A stretch of 64,000 nucleotides of DNA from Arenibacter echinorum. Lineage in GTDB: Bacteria > Bacteroidota > Bacteroidia > Flavobacteriales > Flavobacteriaceae. This document shows positions 28,113 through 35,675 of the stretch, one piece after another. The notes below the pieces were generated by a model. It saw only the letters and a program-made list of their open reading frames with translations. It was not told the origin of the DNA and made no database searches. A program made the translations under genes and the position numbers. How positions within the stretch are numbered: the stretch's first letter is position 1; each line of letters opens with the position of its first letter. The DNA is taken from positions 845,360 to 909,359 of the forward strand of contig NZ_QLLN01000001.1 of NCBI RefSeq assembly GCF_003259375.1, read 5' to 3'.

Positions 28113-29282
28113 ATGATCAAAAAAATGAATTTTTTCTTTGAATTTTTTGAAAAAAACTCAATACTACCTTTTTATGAAGAGGTGAACAATAGAACTAATG
28201 GACAAATTAGTGTCAATAAAAGTATAGAAAAAATAGTAGGGTCGAAAAGTGGGGTGTTTGTTGTAAACTTTATTCCTCCCTACTTGGATGCAAAAATAAA
28301 TATACAAAACACCTCATATAGAGCGTTTCAAGTTAAACCTAGAACTGGGTTTATTATGGATTTAAGTCCATTTCCCAATGCTGATGAGTACCTTAAATCA
28401 CATTTAGGATCTAAAAATAGGAGAAATATTTTAAGCCGTTTAAAACGATTGGAATCCTGTTTTGATATAACTTATAAATGTTACTTTGGTGAAATAGATG
28501 AATCGGAGTATGAGTTTTTGTTTCAGGAGTTTGAGCTTATGATTGGCAGTAGGTTCGAGCAAAGAGGGGACGAGCATGTGGGTTTTCAAAGATGGGATGA
28601 TTATAAGGAAAGTGTTTATGATTTAATTCGGAACAAAAGAGCCTCCCTATTTGTAATATATGATCAGAAAAAACCTATAGTAATAAATTTGAATTATCAT
28701 TATCAAAATATCCTGGATATTGCCATACCTTCCTATGATATTGATTATTCTAAATTTGGTTTGGGACAAATTGTCCTGGTTAAACAATTGGAGTGGTGTT
28801 TTCAAAATGATATTAAGATGGTGGATATGCGATGGGGGGATCTGCCGTATAAACGCCTTTGGTGCAATAAGATCGAAGAGTATAAATGCGACGTAGTTTA
28901 TAACAAAAATAACCCAACAAATCTAATACTCGCTTTTACTATTGCAAAGTACTTGAACATTAAAAAGTCAATGGGAAAAAGCAAATTACAGCAATTAAGA
29001 TTAAAGTTTTTACGCAAGAATAGGACAAAAAATGAAACCGTCGACAAAGTTGACGTTGTAGCTGCAATTAGAATTGAAGACATGGCGGAACTTCCTTCCA
29101 ATGATCAGATAAGGGCTTTAGACTTAAGTAAGAATGAATATCAGTTTTTACGTAATCCAGTATATAATTATCAATATACCCATTCAGCACATTCCAGCGA
29201 CATTGATGTTTATAGCCTCGATAATGAGGAAATGAGCTACATTATTGCAGGAAAACGGAAATTGCAAAAACTTATTTTGTAA
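28113..29282 (+). CDS. GNAT-fold acyltransferase, array copy 2
   Basis: A 389-residue paralog, clearly closest in overall sequence to copies 1 and 3. It starts MIKKMNFFFEFFEKNSILPFY, a start shared with copies 1, 3 and 4. The GNAT core is visible as IPSYDIDYSKFGLGQIVLVK and the VDMRWGDLPYKRLW motif, and the conserved C-terminal tail ends NEEMSYIIAGKRKLQKLI. The motif TTATTTGTATAAT lies 8 bases before the ATG and is repeated ahead of copy 3. A 136-base gap separates it from copy 1, so it could have its own promoter. Substrate unknown. Confidence 0.8.
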   Translation: MIKKMNFFFEFFEKNSILPFYEEVNNRTNGQISVNKSIEKIVGSKSGVFVVNFIPPYLDAKINIQNTSYRAFQVKPRTGFIMDLSPFPNADEYLKSHLGSKNRRNILSRLKRLESCFDITYKCYFGEIDESEYEFLFQEFELMIGSRFEQRGDEHVGFQRWDDYKESVYDLIRNKRASLFVIYDQKKPIVINLNYHYQNILDIAIPSYDIDYSKFGLGQIVLVKQLEWCFQNDIKMVDMRWGDLPYKRLWCNKIEEYKCDVVYNKNNPTNLILAFTIAKYLNIKKSMGKSKLQQLRLKFLRKNRTKNETVDKVDVVAAIRIEDMAELPSNDQIRALDLSKNEYQFLRNPVYNYQYTHSAHSSDIDVYSLDNEEMSYIIAGKRKLQKLIL

Positions 29283-29483
29283 CTTAGCCACCGATGTTTG
29301 CTGTAAATTATTGTTACGGGAGATCATAATAGTATGCCTGTAAGAATATAGATGCTATTATTGTTTTAGTTATTTGTATAATACCAATTTACCTATTATT
29401 CTACAGTCTAAATCTGTTTTAATTTCCCTATAATGCCATAAAAGGATATTTCAAAAATTCCTTTCGTTTAAATAAAGTTTCCC

Positions 29484-30650
29484 ATGCTTAGAAGATTGAA
29501 TTTCTTTTTCGAATTTTTTGAGAAAAATTCGATTTTACCATTTTATGAAAGTTTAACTAATAATATTAATGGGCAAATCATTTATAATGAAAATACGGAG
29601 GGATTAAAAGCATTTGAAAATGGTCTATGTGTATGTGTGGTAAATATGATTCCGCCCTATTTTGATTTCAAAATAGACAATCGAAATAAATTGTATAGGG
29701 CATTCCAGGTTAAATATAGAACCGGATTTATAATGGACTTAAGTCAATATGCAAACGCCGATGAATATTTAAAATCACATTTGGGCTCTAGGCATCGGAA
29801 GAATATTTTAAGCAAGATAAAAAGGCTTGAATCCTGTTTTGATATTAGTTATAAAACTCATTATGGAGCTATTGATGATTTGGAGTATAAGTTTTTGTTT
29901 GAGGAGTTCGAGCGAATGATAAGGGATAGGTTTAAACAAAGGGGGGAGGAGCATGTTGGTCTAAAAAGATGGAATCTATATAAGGAAAATGTATATGAAT
30001 TAATTCTTAAGGCAAGAGCTTCCTTATTTGTTATTTATGATGGTAAAAAACCTATATCAATAAATCTTAATTATCATTTTGAAAACATCTTGGATAGTGC
30101 CATAACTTCTTATGACATTGATTACGCCAAATTTGGTCTTGGGAATATTGCCGTCTATAAAAAAATGGAATGGTGTTTTCAAAATGATTACCAAAGAATA
30201 GACATGCGTTGGGGAGAATTATATTATAAGCGACTATGGAGCAATGCTATCGAGGAATATAAGTGCGACGTTGTATATAACAACTTATTTATTGCTATGC
30301 CTATAGCATTTATGGTTGCCAGACTCATCATTTTTAAGAAATTCTTATTTCAACATAAAATATTACCTTTTAATCTTAGTTTTAGAAGCAGGCAAAAACC
30401 GAGTCAAAATGTTGAAAGTAATAGTTCACCATCTTTTAAAATTGAAAATTTAACCGAACTTCCTTTTAAGGACGGATTGAGTTTGGTGAGTTTAGAAGAT
30501 AAGAAATTTGAATTTTTGCGGAATCCAGTGTATAATTTTCAATATAGTAATTCGGAACATTCTAACAATATAAATATTTATCGAGTGAACAATGATAGGA
30601 TGAGTTATATTATTGCTGGAAAATCACAATTACAAAAGCTTGTTTTTTAA
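29484..30650 (+). CDS. GNAT-fold acyltransferase, array copy 3
   Basis: A 388-residue paralog. It begins MLRRLNFFFEFFEKNSILPF and has the shared basic helix region (SHLGSRHRKNILSKIKRLES), the core TSYDIDYAKFGLGNIAVYK and IDMRWGELYYKRLW, then a hydrophobic stretch (LFIAMPIAFMVARLIIF, near 270-285) that is more hydrophobic than in copies 1 and 2 and might touch the membrane. The C-terminal tail is present (EFLRNPVYNFQYSNSEHSNN ... SYIIAGKSQLQKL). The intergenic gap of 201 bases before it contains a copy of the TTATTTGTATAAT motif. Substrate unknown. Confidence 0.8.
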   Translation: MLRRLNFFFEFFEKNSILPFYESLTNNINGQIIYNENTEGLKAFENGLCVCVVNMIPPYFDFKIDNRNKLYRAFQVKYRTGFIMDLSQYANADEYLKSHLGSRHRKNILSKIKRLESCFDISYKTHYGAIDDLEYKFLFEEFERMIRDRFKQRGEEHVGLKRWNLYKENVYELILKARASLFVIYDGKKPISINLNYHFENILDSAITSYDIDYAKFGLGNIAVYKKMEWCFQNDYQRIDMRWGELYYKRLWSNAIEEYKCDVVYNNLFIAMPIAFMVARLIIFKKFLFQHKILPFNLSFRSRQKPSQNVESNSSPSFKIENLTELPFKDGLSLVSLEDKKFEFLRNPVYNFQYSNSEHSNNINIYRVNNDRMSYIIAGKSQLQKLVF

Positions 30651-30865
30651 GCCATTTTTCCTTGATGCCATAGGTTCATTGTTGTTATGATTATTCTGGG
30701 ACTGGAGATTGGAGTTGTAAAATGATTATGTATGAAATTCATTGTTCGGCATGTAAATTAATTAAAAAAAGTTCATTCCCTAAGCGTTAATAATAGATTG
30801 AAATGATAGATAATTACCATAATATGAGGTTTTGTCAATATTAAAATGTATTAATAAGTTTCCCC

Positions 30866-32044
30866 ATGCTTAAAAAATTGAATTTTAGTTTTGAGTTTTT
30901 CGAAAGGAATTCTGTATACCCATTTTACAAAAGTGTTCATAATAGAACTAATGGTAGTATATTGAATAATAATAGCTCAGAAAATGCAGGAGAATATTTA
31001 AATGACATATGCATAGTACAATATATTCCACCATATTTTGAACTTGAAGTGGATAAGGAGAATTCTCCCTTTGATCTTTGTAAAATTGTGGCAATACCAT
31101 GTTTTACAGCAGATCTGGAGAGTTATGTTAATGTTGAGGAGTATATGAAGGTGCAGTTATCAAAAGGAGTGATAAAAACTATTAAAAGTCGCCTTAGAAG
31201 ATTAGAAAATTGTTTTGACATTACCTATGAGATGTACTGTGGTTCAATAACCAAAGAAAAATATAGTTTCTTGTTCGATCAATTGGAAATAATGATAAAC
31301 AGGAGGTTTTCTCAAAGAAATGAAGGGCATTCTGCGTTAAAAAAATGGACATTTTATAAGGAAAATGCCTATCAATTAATATTGGATGAAAAGGCTGCTT
31401 TTTTTTTAATTTCTGATGGTGAAAAACCAATTGTGATCGGCCTAAACTTTCTAAATCAAAATATATTTGACAGTGCCATAACATCTTATGATATTGATTA
31501 TGCTAAATTCGGACTTGGTAATATAGCTGTCTTGAAAAAAATGGAATGGTGTTTTAATAACGGATACAGTAGGTTTGATATGCGTTGGGGGGAATTGGCT
31601 TACAAGCGTTTGTGGTGCAATGCTATAGAGCAGTATGAGTGTCACATATTGTACAATAAAAAAAATATTGTTAAAAGAATAACAGCCTATATCGTAATGA
31701 CTGTAATAAATTTCAAAATATATTTAAGGGAAAAAAACATTCTGCCCATTAAGCCCAAAATTAGAGCAATAGTTAAAAAAATTACTGAAAAGGGGGGCGC
31801 ATCATCAAAATCGGGAGCTTCTAACATTGAATTGGTAAATTTGGGTGACAACACATCATATGGGGAGCATCTTGTGGTAGATACGAGCACAGACGAGTAT
31901 TCTTTTTTGCGAAAAATCCAATATGACTTTCAATACATTAATTCTGAGCATTCCAATACTCTCAATGTCTATAAGATATTGGACAGAGATAATTCCTATA
32001 TCATTGCTGGAAAAAATAAAGCCCAACAAATAATCTATAAATAG
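30866..32044 (+). CDS. GNAT-fold acyltransferase, array copy 4
   Basis: A 392-residue paralog, more divergent from copies 1-3 in the N-terminal 180 residues but still with the shared start (MLKKLNFSFEFFERN). The core is well kept: TSYDIDYAKFGLGNIAVLK and FDMRWGELAYKRLW. The C-terminal tail is present (EYSFLRKIQYDFQYINSEHS ... SYIIAGKNKAQQIIYK). A 215-base gap precedes it, and the sequence AAGTTTCCCC before the ATG is nearly the same as ahead of copy 3 (AAGTTTCCC), a sign that the upstream region was duplicated along with the gene. Substrate unknown. Confidence 0.8.
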   Translation: MLKKLNFSFEFFERNSVYPFYKSVHNRTNGSILNNNSSENAGEYLNDICIVQYIPPYFELEVDKENSPFDLCKIVAIPCFTADLESYVNVEEYMKVQLSKGVIKTIKSRLRRLENCFDITYEMYCGSITKEKYSFLFDQLEIMINRRFSQRNEGHSALKKWTFYKENAYQLILDEKAAFFLISDGEKPIVIGLNFLNQNIFDSAITSYDIDYAKFGLGNIAVLKKMEWCFNNGYSRFDMRWGELAYKRLWCNAIEQYECHILYNKKNIVKRITAYIVMTVINFKIYLREKNILPIKPKIRAIVKKITEKGGASSKSGASNIELVNLGDNTSYGEHLVVDTSTDEYSFLRKIQYDFQYINSEHSNTLNVYKILDRDNSYIIAGKNKAQQIIYK

Positions 32045-32107
32045 TATGCACTTGAATAAATTCGTTGGTGCTAGTTCAATTATTAGGTTACAATTCTTTA
32101 AAATATT

Positions 32108-33262
32108 ATGAGTAAAAGTGTCATTTTTGATTCGGTATACTATGAAAAAAAGACCGAGTGTTCTTCCATTAATAAGGTATATTTAAAAAACAGTCCAGAA
32201 AAAATCATTTATTCTCAGGAGAGTATTGGGAATAATTCCAAATCGGGGATTCATATTTTGGAGGATGTGCCGCCCTATGTAAATATTGAATTTCAAGAAA
32301 AATATGACTCTTATCAAATATTGAATAGTAGCGTTTTGGATTTTTATGTAAATCTCGAAGGTTGTTCCGATGTTCAAGAATACTTAAAAAGCCAAATGGG
32401 AGCAAAGAGTAGATCTAGATTAAGGGGGTTGGTCAATAGATTGGAAAAATGCTTTGATATAACTTATAAAATATATTTTGGAGAAATAACAAAGGAGGAG
32501 TACGAGTTGCTGTTTGAATATCTGAAAAAGTTTATCGAGGAAAGATTTTCTCAAAGAGGTGATAAACATCAAGCAATGGAGGAATGGAATTTATATAAGG
32601 AACGGACCTTCGAGATGATCTTGAAAAAAGAAGCTTCCCTATATGTCATTTATAATGAAAACAGACCTATTGATATTTGTCTTAACTATCATATTGCCAG
32701 TGTTTATGTCAACAAAATAAGGTCATATGATATTGACTATTCTAAATTTAGACTGGGCTATATAGACATTATAAAACAACTGGAATGGTGTCTTGAAAAT
32801 AATTACGCCATTTTTGATTTAATGAGGGGCGATCTAAGATATAAGCGAGAGTTTTGTAATGTTATAACTAATTTTGATCGTTATATATTATATCCAAAAA
32901 ATAGTTTTGGGGCAAAATTATTGGCCAATATTAAAATGAAGGAATTGTTGTTGAGGCCAAAATTAAGATTTATTAAGGACGGAATCAGAAAAGTATTAAA
33001 AAAGAATAATTCAGAGAACGATTTCCAGGAAAATGACCAACCGGAAATGAAAATAACAGAATTAACATTGTTTCCTAAAAATGCCAAGTCAGAACTGATT
33101 AATTTGAATCAAGAAGAATATAGCTCACTAAGAAAAGGGGTATACGAATTTCAATATAGCACTTCTGAGTATTCAAAAGATATCCAAATTTATAAATTGA
33201 CCAATGAGCCCGGCTCCTTTATTGTAAAGGGCACTTCCAAAATCATAAAAATCAGTTTATAA
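32108..33262 (+). CDS. GNAT-fold acyltransferase, array copy 5 (divergent)
   Basis: A 384-residue paralog, the most divergent of the array. Its N-terminus (MSKSVIFDSVYYEKKTECSS) lacks the FFFEFFEK start. The core is altered: RSYDIDYSKFRLGYIDIIK replaces the Gly of FGLGN with Arg, and FDLMRGDLRYKREF replaces the otherwise conserved Trp-Gly of MRWGE by Met-Arg-Gly. The C-terminal tail is present but shorter (SSLRKGVYEFQYSTSEYSKD ... SFIVKGTSKIIKISL). It follows copy 4 by only 63 bases and so may be co-transcribed. Altered core residues suggest a different substrate or a lower activity. Confidence 0.78.
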   Translation: MSKSVIFDSVYYEKKTECSSINKVYLKNSPEKIIYSQESIGNNSKSGIHILEDVPPYVNIEFQEKYDSYQILNSSVLDFYVNLEGCSDVQEYLKSQMGAKSRSRLRGLVNRLEKCFDITYKIYFGEITKEEYELLFEYLKKFIEERFSQRGDKHQAMEEWNLYKERTFEMILKKEASLYVIYNENRPIDICLNYHIASVYVNKIRSYDIDYSKFRLGYIDIIKQLEWCLENNYAIFDLMRGDLRYKREFCNVITNFDRYILYPKNSFGAKLLANIKMKELLLRPKLRFIKDGIRKVLKKNNSENDFQENDQPEMKITELTLFPKNAKSELINLNQEEYSSLRKGVYEFQYSTSEYSKDIQIYKLTNEPGSFIVKGTSKIIKISL

Positions 33263-33320
33263 ACTAGTCAAATGATTAATTAACAGGTTGCCAGGAGTAT
33301 GTCAATAGCTCTTAGAGTAA

Positions 33321-33358
33321 CGAAAAAACGGGTTCAACCATAAAAAGTTGAACCCGTT
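33321..33358 (-). terminator. Terminator between array copy 5 and the repeat protein
   Basis: A perfect 12-bp stem, AACGGGTTCAAC (33327-33338) with GTTGAACCCGTT (33347-33358), has an 8-base loop. On the minus strand the stem is followed by TTTTTTCG, so it ends the minus-strand operon of the repeat protein. It may also stop transcripts from the GNAT array on the plus strand, although the T-tract there is poor. Confidence 0.85.
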
Positions 33359-33393
33359 GAAATAACTGAATATAAATTTAGGATAACGTAAAT

Positions 33394-34620
33394 CTATTTA
33401 TTGTCAATTATTAGTTTTTCAAGTTTATCTAACCGACTTGCCAATAATTGTAGAGACTCCTTTTGGTCTTCAAATTTAGAATTGGCCAGCTTTAGTTCCT
33501 CAATTTCTTTTTGTTGTTGAATTGCATATAGGGTCAATTCCTCTATTTTTTGCAAAAGTCTGGAATTCATTTCTCCCAGTCTAATCCCGTTCAGCTCAAC
33601 TTCTGCGGCACTTGGGATATTCTCTAAGTGACCTTTATCTAAAATGTGCCTCTCCACCTCCTCTAATGTTGGAAGATCATAATTTTTTGTAAAAACAAAA
33701 TCTGGCCAATTTTGGGATAATTCCACTCTAATTTCCTCAGCCAACACATTACCATCCACAGCTAATGCATAACCAAGAGGAACATTGGTTACACCAATTC
33801 CTACTCTGCCACTGCCGTTATAAAACACATTGGATCCCGATACCGTCCATGGAGAACTTGAGAACGGTGACCCATTTAGGAGAAAAGTAGTGGCATTTAT
33901 GGTTCCGTCAACATCCAAATCAAAATTAGGATTGTTGGTTCCTATACCCACATTGCCTGAATTAAAGTAAGTTTCAGAACCCGAGACTGTCCATGGTGAG
34001 GCTGGAAGTGGTGCTCCATTTATTAATAAGTTGGAAACATTTACTGTTCCCGCCACATCCAAGGTGAATCCCGGGTTGTTAGTGCCGATCCCCACTCGCC
34101 CAGCATTGTAAAATGTGTTAACACCATTAACGGTCCAAGGTGATGATGGAAGTGGACTTCCGTTGATCAATAGATTTGTTGCGTTTACGGTCCCGGCCAC
34201 ATCCAGGGCAAATCCAGGATTGTTTGTGCCAATTCCTACACGTCCTGCATTGTAAAAGGCATTAAGACCGTTAAGGCTCCAAGGCGATGCAGGAAGTGGA
34301 TTTCCGTTGATCAACAGATTTGTTGCATTTACAGTACCTACCACATCCAAGGCAAAACCTGGATTATTAGTGCCTATACCAACCCGGCCAGCGGTGTAAA
34401 AAGTGTTGGAGCCGTTAAGAGACCACGGGGAGCTTTGCATGATTGCCCCATTCACAAATATTTCCGAGGCACTAAAAGATCCCGCCACCTCAAGGTTATA
34501 ACTTGGTGTTAGCGTGCCTATACCTACATTTCCTGAAGCAGGGTAGGTATTTCCTTGGCCATACCCAAAAAGGACTAAGAGGAATGCTATAGGTACAATG
34601 TATTTTTTCTTCATGATCAT
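33394..34620 (-). CDS. Exported 48-residue-repeat surface protein
   Basis: A 408-residue exported protein with a signal peptide (KKKYIVPIAFLLVLFGYGQG). Residues about 25-290 are a tandem array of a 48-residue unit, each with a VGIGTNNPxFALDVxGT core and an SPWxxNGxNxFYNA start: about four full and two partial copies. Such units occur in tail-fibre-like and other Bacteroidota surface proteins and probably form a beta-rich trimeric stalk. Residues about 295-408 form a conserved C-terminal region ending in coiled-coil heptads (LLQKIEELTLYAIQQQKEIEE), nearly the same as in the fibronectin-type protein at 35676. It lies 30 bases after the lipoprotein gene and is probably co-transcribed. Function in adhesion is inferred. 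Confidence 0.75.
   Translation of the reverse strand: MIMKKKYIVPIAFLLVLFGYGQGNTYPASGNVGIGTLTPSYNLEVAGSFSASEIFVNGAIMQSSPWSLNGSNTFYTAGRVGIGTNNPGFALDVVGTVNATNLLINGNPLPASPWSLNGLNAFYNAGRVGIGTNNPGFALDVAGTVNATNLLINGSPLPSSPWTVNGVNTFYNAGRVGIGTNNPGFTLDVAGTVNVSNLLINGAPLPASPWTVSGSETYFNSGNVGIGTNNPNFDLDVDGTINATTFLLNGSPFSSSPWTVSGSNVFYNGSGRVGIGVTNVPLGYALAVDGNVLAEEIRVELSQNWPDFVFTKNYDLPTLEEVERHILDKGHLENIPSAAEVELNGIRLGEMNSRLLQKIEELTLYAIQQQKEIEELKLANSKFEDQKESLQLLASRLDKLEKLIIDNK
33790..34555 (-). repeat. Tandem 144-bp coding repeats
   Basis: Within the surface protein a 144-base unit (48 codons) is repeated. The copies share long stretches at DNA level, such as the codons for VGIGTNNPGFALDV and NATNLLINGxPLP, while the two flanking copies are more divergent. 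The in-frame period means that slippage or recombination would change length without a frameshift. Confidence 0.75.
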
Positions 34621-34650
34621 AAATTTATAAAAAGGTCAATCCCATAGGGA

Positions 34651-35247
34651 TTATTCATATTGTCTCAATTCAAAGGATAAATTGGAGAAATTGTCCATAA
34701 AGGCATTTATACCATTCTGGAGTTCTATCCTTACTTGGTTATTACCGATCAATTCCCCTCTTACCCCGGTATGGGTCGTAGGTGTAGTATAAAAAATAAC
34801 AGTTTTTCCAATAGTTATAGTTTTATCCAGGGTGCCCACATATTTGCCCTGGGATTCCCTGACCCAACTAATGTTTAAGTCTAAAGTATTCTCAAGGATA
34901 TTGGAGCTTGGATTCTCCGTCCCTGATTGACTAAGCAATGAAACATAGGATTGGTAAGTTATATTGGAATTGTCTCCATTGCACAAATATTCCGTGCTGG
35001 TTACTTCATTGGTGTCCAAAGCACCATTGGCATTGACATCCAAACCAGACTGAACGCTAAAACCTCCATTGGAACAATTTTCTCCTGGCTGCTCTACTAA
35101 GGTTTTGATCAATCCATTGAATCCATTACTGCCATCTATACCATTAGAGCCATTAAGGCCGTCGGTACCATCTTCGGGACTACAACCTACAAAACCGGCC
35201 AAAAAGACGAGTAATATAGTAATTTTAAAAAGCTGTGTGTTAAGCAT
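34651..35247 (-). CDS. Lipoprotein with collagen-like and Asp/Asn-rich segments
   Basis: A 198-residue probable lipoprotein. The chosen start at 35247 gives a signal peptide MLNTQLFKITILLVFLAGFVGC with lipobox FVGC; an upstream in-frame ATG at 35301 would add a long, non-signal leader. After the Cys comes a short collagen-like G-x-x stretch (DGTDGLNGSNGIDGSNGFNG). A DVNANGALDTNE loop resembling an EF-hand-type or DUF7151-like element follows, then a beta-rich domain ending at LRQYE. It is first in a two-gene operon with the 48-residue-repeat protein 30 bases downstream. Probably surface or outer-membrane attached; its partner is unknown. Confidence 0.7.
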   Translation of the reverse strand: MLNTQLFKITILLVFLAGFVGCSPEDGTDGLNGSNGIDGSNGFNGLIKTLVEQPGENCSNGGFSVQSGLDVNANGALDTNEVTSTEYLCNGDNSNITYQSYVSLLSQSGTENPSSNILENTLDLNISWVRESQGKYVGTLDKTITIGKTVIFYTTPTTHTGVRGELIGNNQVRIELQNGINAFMDNFSNLSFELRQYE

Positions 35248-35301
35248 AAATAACTTTTGAGTAAGATTTAATTTGTTAAAGATACAAATAGGGTATATCA
35301 A

Positions 35302-35675
35302 TCTATTGAACTTTAGCCAAAAGAATAAATATAATCGATAAATGTAACATATTTCCCATTAGGCAATATAACTTCTAAAATGCCATATTTTGATAAAGGT
35401 TTTTTTGGAATATAAAATTAACACCATTTTGACAGCGAATTACATAATCAATTATGAAGGGTCTAACTATTGAGAAACTGCTTCTATTCCAGAATTGGAA
35501 GCCATCTGTATGCATGAGATTTTATGTCACCTTTTTATGAGTGATATACATTATTTTTTACCATTTATAGGGAATTAAGTGCAGTTCATAGATTATAATA
35601 CTTTAAGGTCTTAAAATATGTTAATTTTGCTACAAATTCCCTCTCTATGTTCTTTCAATTTTAACAAGCTTTTAT
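35302..35675. other. Divergent promoter region of two surface-protein operons
   Basis: This AT-rich region separates the divergently transcribed lipoprotein and fibronectin-type operons. A -7-like TAATTTTG at 35622-35629 serves the rightward genes. No clear counterpart was found for the leftward operon. No gene is visible. Confidence 0.5.
35622..35629 (+). promoter_or_regulatory. Likely -7 box for the fibronectin/tyrosinase operon
   Basis: TAATTTTG matches TAnnTTTG, 47 bases before the ATG at 35676. A TTTA at 35602-35605 lies 16 bases upstream as a weak -33 element. Confidence 0.4.

Noticed and set aside
26783..33262. Array as a CRISPR or phage-defence island
   Set aside because: Repeats are whole genes with full-length coding frames, not short direct repeats with spacers; no nuclease, helicase or toxin domains are seen.
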